DNA from: Epinephelus fuscoguttatus
Taxonomy: Eukaryota > Chordata > Actinopteri > Perciformes > Serranidae
Direction: 5' to 3'
Assembly: GCF_011397635.1 (NCBI RefSeq)
Contig: NC_064772.1
Coordinates: 13,531,035 to 13,595,034 of the forward strand
Length of the DNA: 64,000 nucleotides
Shown: piece by piece, positions 11,261 through 23,378 of the stretch
How the letters are laid out: every line of letters starts with the position of its first letter
Numbering within the stretch: position 1 is the stretch's first letter
Translations under genes and position numbers: made by a program
Notes under the pieces: model-generated
What the model saw: only the letters and a program-made list of their open reading frames with translations
The model's database searches: none
What the model was told of the DNA's origin: nothing

Positions 11261-12046
11261 CAACGCAACCTAGTATGCGCGTATGTGTGGGATGCTACAC
11301 TAGTGACATAAGTGACATGTCGTATGTGTATCCGAGACATTATGTTAGAGACAAAAGTACTTATTTAATGCCAAACCATGACATTTTTTTCTAAACCTAA
11401 CCATGTAATTTTGTTGCCTTAACCTAACCAGGTAGTTTTGGAGCAGAACTGCAACTTTTTTTGTGATATAAAGGACATGTTTAAAACTGTAACTGTTAGA
11501 ACGGTAATATATGTCATTTTGGGGCTGGAATCTACAGAACTATTGAAATGATAGAAACTGTTTGTGGAGTACAGTCTCACAACCCACTGGCTATCACCTG
11601 ATGATGATGAGCCTCGGAGGCCAACAGCCAGTATTACGGGAGATCTGATGTAGCCAGTGGATATCTGGGCCAAGATTTCCTCTACCATGTGCCGGTTGTT
11701 GTTTACTTTAAATTAGCAACTTCAGACAGGTCCAAACAACAATTCAGCCAATCCCCATAAACAAATACCTGCATATGTATGTATGTAGATAAAAAGCTAA
11801 ATTGTTATCAGATGATAGGTGATGGGTTCTGTGATTGCATTTCAGCCAATTCATTCCACCTCTCTTACCCTGGATGCACTGTTAACTTACAGGCCTTCAA
11901 AGCCCTCTCATACATGATTGGTCAATACTACTCTGACTAAAAAAGTGAACCCAGAATGCTTCCGGTACCAAACTCTTTAAATATAACAAATGATTTTCTC
12001 TTCCGTACCCTCAGAATTCATGCTGTCTTTACTGGATTTTTTTAAG

Positions 12047-12220
12047 GTGGCTCCAGTGATAAAAGCCAGAATGATGGAGTACGGGACAACTATGGTCAGC
12101 TACCAACCACAAGGAGACAAGGTCAACTTTTTCCGCATGGTGATCTCAAATCCTGCCGCAACCTTCGAGGACATCGACTTTCTTATTGAGGAGATTGAAC
12201 GACTGGGCCAGGATCTATAA
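12047..12220 (+). CDS. gad2: gad2 last coding exon with stop codon
   Basis: This 174-bp exon encodes the last 57 residues and a TAA stop at 12218-12220. It runs from [20 protein letters not shown] to the invariant GAD carboxy terminus [35 protein letters not shown] identifies GAD65 rather than GAD67 (which has [20 protein letters not shown]). With the two upstream exons it supplies 123 residues, about the last fifth of a family of roughly 585 residues. The acceptor is AAG|GTG after a run of seven T. The frame is intact and conserved, so the gene is presumably functional. Confidence 0.96.
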   Translation: MAPVIKARMMEYGTTMVSYQPQGDKVNFFRMVISNPAATFEDIDFLIEEIERLGQDL

Positions 12221-15200
12221 GACTCATCGCACCAAATCCTCCTGTACTTTTCCCCCTTGACGGATGAATTGTTTGTCGTGAATGTACTGGTAAACTTTTT
12301 CTTTTCTCTCTCTCTTTCCTCCAAAGTCGCATATTTAAGAGTATATTTGAGAAAAAAAGATCTACAGATATATCCATATATTATGTATTGTAGCTTTGCC
12401 GTGGACTGACTTGGTCCAAAGCTATGTAAAAGTGCTTCTGTCTGCCTTTCCTATAGTGTAGTAGATCCCAGAGTAGTGTAAGTGATGTAACTTTATATGT
12501 CCTTTTTGTGATATGAAATGCTTGTGCAATAGGTCGATGAAGAAGAATTTATTTTTTAATCATTTGTCATTTGCAGAGTATGTTGTTAAGTGCCAAACGT
12601 GGTTGTGTTCTATTGTGACTTTACATTTTAAACTTCTGGTTTAAAACAAAAAAAAAGCACTTCACCTTACCTCAGCTTAATCAACTGCCTTTGCATCTGC
12701 ACATAGTACTCCAAGCGGTGATCTTTGGACAATACACTCTTGACTGGTGATGTACAGCAGCACCAACACATGTTAAATAAGTATCCCAACCAGAACAAGC
12801 AGTCACTGGGATTTGGAAATATGTATAAAAGAAGGCATTTTCATCAAAATTACACAACGGCAAAGTCAATTCAAAGCATTTATAAAGCCATGTCAGTTCA
12901 TCGTGCATCACATCAGCCTCTGACAGTTTGGTCCGCAGCTTATGATGCTAATTTAATGTTGCTGCTTATTACTTCTAACACTTTCTATTCTTTTTACACA
13001 CACTTCTTTCTAATGTATTTAAGGTGAGTAAGGCTTGTTAAATTGTTTTGTTTGACGTAACCAGCTCCATGCACATATCAGAATGGGTACCATTTCCAAC
13101 CAGGCTGTATGTTTAGTTGTCCTGAGTGTGCTTTACATGTTGTAATGATGATCCAAAATGAGAATAATCAACATTAAGAGGTCACGTAAAGTTAAAATCC
13201 TTAAAATTATTATGTATTTCAAACTCAATTTTTCCTACGTTCAACGGCTTATTTAGCCATTTAAATTAGTTTTTAATTGCCTCTCCTTACAATAGTTTTA
13301 AATGTTAGTGGCGGAGTCCGCCACCACTTGGAATTCAAGTTGCATACCCGTGCACCTATGAGCTAATAGATCAAATTCAAACTTAAAAGTTTCATCTCAG
13401 AGTGTCTGTGACATTCAGAAAAAATGAGTCATTGTCTTGTTTTTTGAATGATTATGTCTTAAAAAGCAAAATAGGCAACTGCCAGGGGCCCCAGACCAAA
13501 GCCCTGAATTCACTGCATGTCAGCTGGTTCTGGTAATTTGATTAAATGCAAATTGCCACATTTAACAACAATATCAACAGGCCCTGCATTGTTAGCTGAT
13601 CCATGCTATGTCTTGCAACGGTATCCCATGTACGGAAACCAAGAATGGCAGTGCCTGCAATTATTTTTTTAATGCTGTTATTTCGAGATCACAAACTAAG
13701 TGTTGTGTTATCTCTATTTCGCATTAGTTTTCTCGAAATCATGGGATAATTATGGAGAGCTCAAAGATGAGTGTCTTGTTTATTTAATCACACCTGATTT
13801 CAGTCTTCAAGATCACAAGGACACACTGCAATTTCTGCCTGTTGGACCTTAATTGAAGTACAGCAATGATGTGTCATTTTCAGCAACATTTTCATCTTAA
13901 ATCACTTTCTACAGTTGTCAAGATGCCATCTATGGATGCTGGCACGGCACTCTTGATCCTCCACTCCTTTTGTTTGCTATCAGGTTGATTATCTCTTTAT
14001 CTCGAGAAAACAAAGTCCATAACGACGATAAGATAATGAAATTCTTAGCTCATTATCTCAAGTTAGCACTGGACTTTATGGGAACTTGTGGCCAGTGATT
14101 GTTCTAGGCAGCTTGGTTTTGCACTTGCTGCTATCACCAGTAACCACAGGTTTTTCTAAATCAACCAGGACGAAAATTTTAAGGTTTTTAACTTCAGAGA
14201 TGTGCAACCTCTCATCTACAGTACCATAACAAGAGAGCATATTTGTCAGTGTTGTTTTTGGACGAGCACTTAAAGAAAGATGGAGGATCTTAAGAAATCT
14301 GGGAACAGGGCAATAACGGTGTTATAGGAACTTCACCAGACTTGCAGCTACTGCATACCTGACATCACTTGCACTAAATCATCAGGGGAGGAGGAAGCAT
14401 CCCTTAGCATTGCAACTGAGATTTCTTCTTTATTCATTCACAAGCAATATTTGGGTGTGGGTCCAATCTGTATACCCTGCAAAATATCAAAAGAAAAGGT
14501 GAATTCAAGTGTACAGTAGTTAACGATAATCAAGTTTGCTACTAGTTAGCAAAAACATAAACTAAAACCACGCTTACTGTAGGCAGGTTAGTCGATGGAA
14601 ACGTGAACCCTGATTTAACAAGCAGAGGTTCTGTAGCATTTTCATTAGAACAAGTTAGAAAAGCACAATTTGCTCAACACGGTCGCTCAGTGTACAATCA
14701 CTTTTGATCATAGATTGTAAATAGTATTTCAAGATGTCCTAAGTACATATATTTGTGTATACATGAGTGTATATAAGACATATAACCAGAGACTATTTGT
14801 GAGGTAAAGTTATTCATATTTTCTCTATCTCCAATATAGATTACCTGTATTTTCATCCTGTTTGTCCAAAAGGCTTTTTTCCTGTGTGTATGTATGTATG
14901 TATGTATGTCAGATACTTGACTTGGTTTGTGACTCTTCTCGCTATTTCAAAGAAAAACATGTTTCAGGGACTGGCTTTAAAGAAACTGACAGATTTCATC
15001 TTGAAATATATTCGAGTCTTGCTCAGAGACTCTGGTGTTTGGATTTTAAATGAATATGCAAAGCCATTTTGACTCTGAAGCCCTGTGTGTTTTTTTCTGT
15101 GCACAAGTGAATACTTGACGGTATGTGCCAATGTGTACCTTAGTGTGTTTGTAACTGTGTTGCCTTAGTATAAATTTGCCAGTATTGTCTAGTTTTCCTC

Positions 15201-15572
15201 CGAAGAGGAGGTTGTGCACTTTAGAGTATACACATGACCTAATAACGTGCAATGTCCAATGGTTGTTCATAAGTTGATGTTGAAAAAAAATTACTCAAAA
15301 ATGTAACTTAAGCTCTTTGGTCTGAATGTGATATGAATCAAGGGTCTGTTGGAAGTTAAAGCAGTTCTTCTTTTTTTTTTTTTTTTTTGAGTTTACAGAT
15401 ATTTAGAGATAAAGTTTTACTGTTTCACATCCCCACACAGATTACCCTAAAATTTATATACTTTTTAGATTTATTATTTCTGTTTACAGATAAAATTGGC
15501 GTACACACTGTGACACAGACAACATCAGGTTTAATACAGCGACACAGGAATCTCACTGTGGTGGTCTTGGGC
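12221..15572 (+). other. gad2: gad2 3' UTR and downstream DNA (3' end not resolved)
   Basis: There is no open frame after the gad2 stop. By eye I find no AATAAA between 12221 and 17677; the first is at 17678-17683. The mRNA therefore either uses a variant signal or has a very long 3' UTR. The region is AT-rich, with TGTATG repeats at 14886-14907 and a T-run at about 15371-15388. Confidence 0.5.
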
Positions 15573-16725
15573 AACCTGATCTCACAGAAATCTGTGAAAT
15601 GACCATGTTCCCTCAGGACTGCATTATGTGATGGCACGCACTGTGTTTCATTATGTGCCGGTATTACACCGAGTACTGTAACCCAACAGAATCTGACCCA
15701 GATCCACCCCCTAAACACTAAAAGCCGTTTATAGTTTCAGCATATGCATGTTTGCAAGGGTCCACTTTGGTCCATGTGATGTAAATGTCATCATCCACTC
15801 ATGTCAGTGTGGATCCACTACAGTAAGTGCACATGCTCCAATCTCTTGTTCCACACTCCAGCCCAGTCCAAAACACTGCAGTCAAACCAGCAGCTGCACC
15901 ACAGTGAGGTAGTTTTAAGTTATATTTTTGATAGACATTCACTCTGGATCCATCCTATGTCTTCTGTGTGACCACAGCTGTCTGCGTACGTTCAATGTGG
16001 AAAGTATGTCCGAGCCTTAACCCAAACCACTCAACAACTCACTAAATACAATGATTTTGTAAGGTGCTGGGTCACAGAATCTGACGGGTCACAAATTTCA
16101 GTGTTACACAGCAAACTGTCACAGTTTGAAGCACGTGGTCAGCGTTGTGAAATGGTCACAGTTGGTCGAACCAAAACTACTTGGTCAGGTTTAAGAAAAC
16201 ATTGTGCTGTCGGTTACAATAAGCATGCTTTTACCTATGTGGTTACCTAAGTAAGGAAAATTAAAAATAAGTCAATGCTGACTTTTGGTTTCACACAGGA
16301 GACAAACAGTGGTCTCTTGGGTGAAAGTCCTGTGTTTGTTTGACCCCTCCACCGCCCCAACCTGCTACCTGCGGGAACTTTGTTGCTCTTTATACAGCCA
16401 GTGAGGTTGTAACATTAAACACAGGTCTCTTGGGTGAAAGTCCTATATTTGTTTGACCCGTCGGCCTCCCCAACCTTCTTCCCTATGAGGACTTTGTAAC
16501 TTGTTATACTACCTATGGGATCTCAACATTAAGTACCCCTCATTGTGTGACGTTGGCAAACCAGGGAATTCATTTGTCCACTATGACAAAGGATCCTAAT
16601 TTACTTTTTATTGGCATTGTTTCCCTGTTGACAGCATGTAATTTCTACACATTCTGTACCACCGTCATCGCATAACGCAGTGCTAACAGGTCAGGGTCAT
16701 TTCACATATTTCTGTTAGAACAGGC
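15573..16725. mobile_element. Inverted-repeat DNA element with internal tandem duplication
   Basis: The left end (CACAGAAATCTGTGAAATGA near 15582) is mirrored by the right end, whose reverse complement contains AACAGAAATATGTGAAATGA. Matching continues inwards for about 80 bases with mismatches and small gaps. Inside, a unit of about 110 bp starting GGTCTCTTGGGTGAAAGTCC is present twice (about 16311 and 16424). No protein-coding remnant. Confidence 0.6.
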
Positions 16726-18161
16726 TGGTCTTGGAAAGCCAGACATTTTCTTCTCTTGCTGCTGCTGCTGCTGCTAGACTTGCTTCCTTTGCACGTGCAT
16801 GCGATGCCTTGCCTATCCAGCTTGTTTGATATCTCCTATATATCTATTTCTATATATATATATATACATATATACAGTAAGTGTAGCACCTGTAATTAGC
16901 TTTAGTGTCCGATGTATAGCTTTAGCCTGTAGATTAGTGCACTGTCGCTCTAGCCTTTACATGTGATTCTCTGTGTCTTGGGCTTCCTGTAAAGTTTCTC
17001 CGTGCCGCAAGCATGCTAACCTCGCCTAGCATTGTACTCCTCTCCGCGCTTGATCTGACTATCTCTATCCTCTGTCTTTCTACTTCTTGCTTGAAGACTG
17101 TCGCAGCTCAGAACGTAGAGTATTATATCTATATGTGTAGTCCCTCAGCATGTCTCTCTGAAAGCTCTTCTCTGCTCTGCACCTGTACGACCTTTTTCTC
17201 TCTTTCTCTTCCGCTTCGCCCTCTGGTAGCAGTGACGACGTATCCTTGCGCTTTCCTCTAACGTTTCTCGGCTGACCGCTGTCGTTCTGTTCTGCGTGTC
17301 TGAGGCGGTGTGTTGACTCGTGTCATGGTGCCATAACATCACAGTTTATGATTTTCTTTTCTTTTACCAAGGCCCTTGACTCTATGGGATGTATGAGAAA
17401 CAGAATCAATAGGATTTAGACTTGATTGTCCAAAAACTTGTCAAATGCAAGTGTTGTTAGCCTTTAACACAGAAGTATATAAAAAATATACCCTGGTTTC
17501 TTGATTACAGGAAATATTGTTTGTTTAGGAGAACAATTAAAACCCCTAGTACTCGGAGTGCAGTTCACTTTCATTAAATATGGTACGATTTTGAATCATA
17601 TACTCTGCAAACTGCTGTGCTAGCTTCTCTCAAACATTCATTTGTCCTGAACTATATGTTACTATTGGGAAAATAGAAATAAATATTGTCAAAACAAACA
17701 TTATCAGAATCTTCTTTCATTGTTTCTTTTTTATTTTTCTCAGACATACAGTATTTTCAAAGTGCGTCATACTGAGAGCCAAAAGCATGGTGTTACATGA
17801 GCAGAGGAGATTTATTTGTTACATAAACGGGTGAGTAAGTCCTTGAACAGCAAAGTGGGACATGAAAACTGGCACTTTTACAGCACTACAAGGTAAGGAA
17901 GTATCAGCGGTGCCAGTACAGCACTGGGCATGTTTATATCATCTTTCTCTGACCTCTAAACTATAAATTGATGCTAAACATGGAGCAGCACATCAGCATA
18001 CAGAGGGATGGTAAGAATTGTCTATACCAGCAAGGTTTGTAGATTCTGTGTCTAAACTGGACTGATAAAAGCAAAAAAAAAGTGTGACAATAACCTTTCA
18101 AAATTAGTACTTTTATGTTTGTTTTTTTCAAGTTTACAATGTTAAACTTTGATTTGCTTTT
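16726..18161. other. Intergenic DNA with simple repeats and a candidate poly(A) signal
   Basis: It holds a TGC run (16757-16775), a TA-rich tract (about 16830-16875) and a pyrimidine-rich stretch around 17000-17260. AATAAA lies at 17678-17683, the first canonical poly(A) signal downstream of gad2 on the plus strand. No gene seen. Confidence 0.5.
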
Positions 18162-18165
18162 TTAA

Positions 18166-19346
18166 AGGGATAGTTTACATCGAAATTAAATATACATGTT
18201 TTTCTTCTTACCTGTAGTGCTGTTTATCAGATTAGATTGCTTTGTGTGAGTTGCCAAGTGTTGGAAATATCGGCTGTAGAGATGTCTGCCTTCGCTCCAG
18301 TATAATGAAACTAGATGGCACTCAGCTTGTGGTGCTCAAAGCGCCAAAAATATGTTTGAAAAACTCAACAGCAATGTGTCTCTGTAGAAATCATGACCAG
18401 GTTACTCAAGATAATCCACAGACCTTGTTGTGAGCAGTTTCATGTAAGCACTCTCTTCTCTAGGGCTGTACCTGACTCAGGGTGACAGTGATGTTTAATT
18501 AATATATTTAACATGCCAAGTTAGCTCTCCAAGCTAATTTATGCTAACTATTGGTAACGATGGATCGGCAAAGTGCAACATTTTTTGCTGACACCAGATA
18601 TTAAACAAAAGCTCGAGAGTGTATCGTATGAAGTTGCTGTGGGCTGTAAATTCACCACTTCTAAGGAGAAGACAGAAGAAGCCTCTCTTTCTCCGGGCAG
18701 CTGCCTCCGTCTCACTCAGACTCGACCTGAGTCTGGGTCTGCAGCTGCCTGTATCAGAAAGCAGTGTGAGAACAAGGAGTGCTCACTCTGCAGTTAAATC
18801 AGGGAACTGAAACAAAGTACACTGCGCACTGACTGACAAAAACAAAACTGCTCGAATATCAGTTGACTGAGTGGTCTCCAACTGATCAAATTTTCTTTCA
18901 TTGGGCAGCCCTACTATTTTCTTTCTCCCAAACTACACTTGTCAACCATATCACTACGCAGAAGGAAGCATGCATTGATTGCTAGCTCACCTAGCACCAC
19001 TGAGCTAGCTAACGTTACAGCTCAGCTTAATGTTGCACTGTTGCGAGCACGACCCTCTCATCCATGAGTAGATGCACGCTTCCTTTTGCTTGGTGATTTG
19101 GTTGGCAGGTGTAGTTTGGTAGAAAGAAAATAGTTCCTGCATGAAACTGCTCACAACAACTTCTGCGGATTCTGTGTGAGTTTTTCAAATATATATTTTT
19201 GGAGCTTTGAGCACCACAAGCTGAGTGTCATCTAGTTTTATTATGTTAGAGAGAAAGCAGACATCTGTATGGCTGATATCTCCAACACACAACATATCTA
19301 GACTGATAAATAGCACTACAGGTAAGAGGAAAAGTATGAATTCCCT
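18166..19346. mobile_element. Long inverted-repeat (foldback) element, AGGGATAG ends
   Basis: The left arm starts AGGGATAGTTTACATCGAAA after TTAA (18162-18165). It carries CTTACCTGTAGTGCTGTTTA, mirrored by TAAATAGCACTACAGGTAAG at about 19310. The arms pair over several hundred bases, including GCTTGTGGTGCTCAAAG against CTTTGAGCACCACAAGC. The right-hand TTAA is no longer recognisable (TCAC). A hAT-like MITE interrupts the left arm (18461-18913). Non-coding. Confidence 0.7.
18461..18913. mobile_element. hAT-like MITE nested in the foldback element
   Basis: A 453-bp insert begins TAGGGCTGTACC and ends GGGCAGCCCTA, imperfect inverted ends of hAT type. The flanking 8-mers CTCTTCTC (18453-18460) and CTATTTTC (18914-18921) match at 6 of 8 positions, as a decayed 8-bp target duplication would. 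The intact right arm of the host element reads through this point as GAACTATTTTC, which shows the uninterrupted site. The inside has no transposase. Confidence 0.65.
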
Positions 19347-20485
19347 TCACACAAAATAAGTGATGTACAGTGTAAAACATAGGACGCCAGCAATCATTTG
19401 TTTCTGTTGCACATGTAATTTCAAGGGACATAACAGTGTGCTTCACAGGAAAGTAAAGCCTATTAAATATGGAGGTGTACACCCACATGCATGAGATTAA
19501 AACAAACAAAACAACAATAATAATGGAGAAAAGAGGTCTTATCATGCATTCCACTACAACACAATAAAATAAGTACAGATTTGAACACTTTTTTTCTTCT
19601 TTTTTTTTTTCAAAAAATATCAAAAATAATACTGATAATAATGATAAAAGCATCATAGTTTAATGCTTCTTGTTCAACTCTAGTGAAAGATGTGATATTT
19701 TTGTGAGCAGCCTCACTGGCAGGTTGCTAACGTCACTCTAGATGGCACTGCTACCCCACAGTTTAGTAATGACGGCACAACAGGGAGTGTTTTTTTTTAC
19801 CCCGCCTTAACATAGGCATGTCCTGCAAATGTGGAATTTTTGGCAAATAAAAATGATTTTCCAATGAGCTGTTATTTTTAAATTATTCTCTCAATCATTT
19901 CTGATTACAACATCCTTTTATGTCCAAACCAAAGAAGAAATGACATCCCAAATTATGTGGAAGGTTCCCAGATGGTTCACCTCATCTCTCCCCCTCACAC
20001 ACATACGCACATTATAGTAGATAAAGAGGAAAGCACCACGTGGGAGTAATCGCCATCTCTGTGACAAAGACTCGACCTACAACCAGACTGGGAATTACCC
20101 TATTTGTTTATTTAAGTGACATAAAGGGGCCGATAAGAGAGCGAGATGTACAGTATGTTTTAAATGAAACATCTGGGCTGCACACGATCAGCTGGCTCTG
20201 AATGAAAGCGCTCAGAGGAAGTGGATGGTTTTAACATTACAAAAATGACATGTAATCACTCAGTTAACCGTTTCCACGCAGTAGTGTGGGCTTTGCTGCA
20301 TGAAGATGGATCAATGCAGTCATTGATCAATCTCCAACACCTCAGAGCTTCAGACTTTAATACTGTCTCACTGCTGAGTTTTCTCAGCATGTATTCTGGT
20401 TGACAACTATAATGTTCTTCCTTTACAGATATGCTGTTGAGACGTTGTGGCTATCACATTGCAGTGTATTACAGTGACCCTGTAT
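19347..20485. other. Intergenic DNA, no gene seen
   Basis: AT-rich with A/T runs around 19590-19615. A less repetitive stretch at about 19975-20160, containing CACGTGGGAGTAATCGCC, has no matching copy elsewhere in the window and could be conserved non-coding DNA; this is only an impression. Confidence 0.35.
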
Positions 20486-20970
20486 CAGTGGTGGAAAGTA
20501 GTTACATTAACTCATGTACTTATTTTAAGTACAATTTAAGGTACTTTGCTTGAGTATTTCCATTTTATACTACTTTATACTTCTACGCCATTCAGAAAAA
20601 AAGATTGTGTTTCATGCCACTAGATTTATTCAATACTGTCAGTTACTTTGCAGATTTATAAATAAATAATTAAATAATATAAATTACAATCAACAAATAA
20701 ATTACGATGTATCATTATTAATGAAGATGAGACTTTATTGATCCCTCGTTGAAATTCACAAGCTTTCCAGCAGTAAAGAACATTAGTAGAAAGTAGTGCA
20801 CACATGAATACATCAATAATTATGATTCAATGATATAATACAAACGATCCTGAAATGGGTCATTCTGCATAAGTACTTTTATGTCTTGTACTTTTACTTG
20901 AATAAACTTTGAATGCCTGACTTGTACTTCAGTATTTCTCCCCCTATGGTATTGCTACTTTTACTTAAAG
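20486..20970. mobile_element. Nonautonomous DNA element, CAGTGGTGGAAAG family
   Basis: It starts CAGTGGTGGAAAGTAGTTAC and continues with the AAGTAC/GTACTT-rich text of this abundant fish repeat (CTTGAGTATTTCCATTTTAT, TACTTTTACTTGAATAAACT). The right terminal inverted repeat is not clear, so the end is approximate. Related to the copy at about 9040-9922. Confidence 0.55.
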
Positions 20971-21289
20971 CTTGCGTAGGCAGTTAAATTTTGGCATCAT
21001 TTTGGCAAAACTCCCATGTTTGACAAATGCAGTTACTCTTGTGGCATTGACAACAGCTACTTACATTGCAAAACAACCAGACAAACTTATCAGAAAGAAA
21101 AAAATTAAATGTTTCAATATTGGCAAAGCATTTTAGAGATGGAGAGATGATGCTGTTAATAGTTTAGCCTTCTGCTAACCAGAGCCAAGGGCTCATGGCT
21201 GCAGCTTCAAGTTCATGTTTATGTAGCTAACATTAGCTAAAGCCTTGAGTCACAGTGTGTCATCTCAAAGGGCTTTTCTGACCAACAAT

Positions 21290-21290
<1 letters not shown>

Positions 21291-21321
<31 letters not shown>
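21291..21321. repeat. (TGC)10 microsatellite
   Basis: An uninterrupted TGC run in intergenic DNA; not within an exon that I can support. Confidence 0.9.
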
Positions 21322-21525
21322 ATATAACAGCATCAGGATGATTGAAATGAATGACTAGGTTACTGTATGAAGCGGGTGCATATGCTCCTGCTCATCTGGT
21401 CAGAGGAGAGAGCTGCAGGAGGAAGGCTGTGTTTTGTTTTGTTTTCCTTATGTTTTTTTTTCTTTTATTGATGTTGTTGATTTTTGCCTTTTCCAGAAAA
21501 CTGCCTACCCCAACTTTAGGTATAA

Positions 21526-22215
21526 AGACCAGTTCAGACCAAGAATTCGCAAAGAGACAGGCGAGTTGAAACAGGCAACTACTTGCAACGTGCCATTCTG
21601 CAACGTTCTAAAAACCTGCCGGTTCACACCAATGCAACTATGAGACAGTGTATCATCTCTATGCAACAACTCTCTGTACTTCTGTTTCGATTTGAGGCTT
21701 TTTTTGTGGCTGAATATAATTTGTAGCTTCTTAAAATGTGAATGAGGATAGCGATAGTGAGATACTGGCTACAGTTGCATTTGTAGTAGAGATGACATGG
21801 TGAAAAACAAACAAAACGAGCATCAGTAGTCATAATAAATACGCCAGAATAATATGAGTGAGCAGCGCTAATTAATCGATCAGTGAGAATGTGTGTGTTG
21901 AGGGGGCTAAGCACATACAGCAAGCAGCAGCAGCAACCCATCATCCAACACTGGCACACTGTGAGGAAGGAAACAGAGGGTGCAGTCATTTTGACTTGAC
22001 CAGCAGATTTCACTATAAGCTGATTGGCTGTTGAAACAGGTGATGTGCTTCATGTTCTAAAACCAGCTGCTGGCGATGTGACCAGCTGTTTTGCAGGTGA
22101 CACCATCCGCCAGCTTGAGTCGAGCTCACACCAGCCAGTTCACACTGCTGCAACTTTTCTCTCTAACATTCAAAAACGGTTTTGTCTTGTCGTAAATCAT
22201 TGGTCTGAACAGGGC
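21526..22215. mobile_element. Inverted-repeat DNA element, GTTCAGACC ends
   Basis: The left end AGACCAGTTCAGACCAAG is mirrored by the right end TTGGTCTGAACAGGGC. TTAA follows the right end at 22216-22219; on the left ATAA is present. It includes mirrored GCAAC-rich segments further in. Non-coding. Confidence 0.6.
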
Positions 22216-22219
22216 TTAA

Positions 22220-23340
22220 GATCTAAATACTTGCTCAACTACTGTACTCTGACACAGCTAAACAAATATTTACACATGTGGGTTTAATGGATATGTATTT
22301 AGAAATGGATTGTAGTTTTAACTAATAAAGTATATATTAATTGCTGAATTAAAGATAATCTGGGGAATCCAATGAACCACATTTCTTTGGGGAAAACTCA
22401 GCTAACTGAGCTAAGCTGAACTGCACAAAGGAACTCTGGTAAATAGCAATGATTATGGAAGATCAGCAAGGCAACTATAGTGATTTCAACCCCACTTAAG
22501 TCTTTTATAAAGTGCACAGATGCACTGATACATAAATAAATGGACAAACCACGGACATAAAATATGCGCATGCACACATGTAGTCATTATGTGATCCTCA
22601 CTTACAGCCCACATGGGGAGTTTTACAATCAGAGCCACACAGAGACAAAATGACTTGTCAGCTCATTCTCCATTAATTATCATCAAGGAATTACCTATGT
22701 GCACTCTTGACATCACATTTTGGATTCTGTAGGTGTCATGAGACCAAATTAATTTCAATCAACCTTGACACGCTGCCTCTGCAGACTCCGTTATCTCCCT
22801 GACAGGCGACTCTGTCTTCCACAGAGTGTAAACATGTTCATTGCTGCCTTTACAGATTGAAAATTAACTCAAGGAGTAATACTGACTAAATGACCAGGTC
22901 TGACATTTCTCAGAGATTCACCCTGCCAGCTTCCTTCCTCTTGGCGATCAGAGATGTTCCCACATGAGCAGTTTATCACTAGCGTCACCTGGATGATCTG
23001 CTCAGTGTTCACAGCAACCCCCGACCATGTGGAGCACATCACAGGCCTTGTAAAGCGCCAACGCTCTAATCCTACGTGTGAGTACACAGGGAGGAGAGGA
23101 GCTGCTCTATCCAAACACACATGGTTGCAGATAGGAGAAATGTAACAAACATGTCATGAAGTTTAAGTCTGAGAAGTTACTCTTTTCTCAAACTTTGCTG
23201 TGATTTATGAGCAAACCAACAGATGGTAAAGTCAGGGTGGCTGGCTTGAGAGAGGCTTACCAAAGCATTCTGACAGAAAGGCCAAAAGGATTCTCGTGCT
23301 TTTATAAACGACTGAAGTCTTTCCTGAAAACAGACCGTGT

Positions 23341-23378
<38 letters not shown>

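Larger units (their letters stand above)
8300..12046 (+). other. gad2: gad2 last intron
   Basis: A 3.75-kb intron. It contains a 15-bp palindrome (8597-8611), a probable CAGTGGTGGAAAG-family element (about 9040-9922) and a SINE (10976-11260). The rest is AT-rich, with short inverted segments near 11500-11700 that look like the remains of another element. The acceptor is an unusual T-rich TTTTTTTAAG at 12037-12046. Confidence 0.8.

Noticed and set aside
18573..18810. Open frames inside the hAT-like MITE
   Set aside because: Too short and unlike any transposase; the element is nonautonomous.
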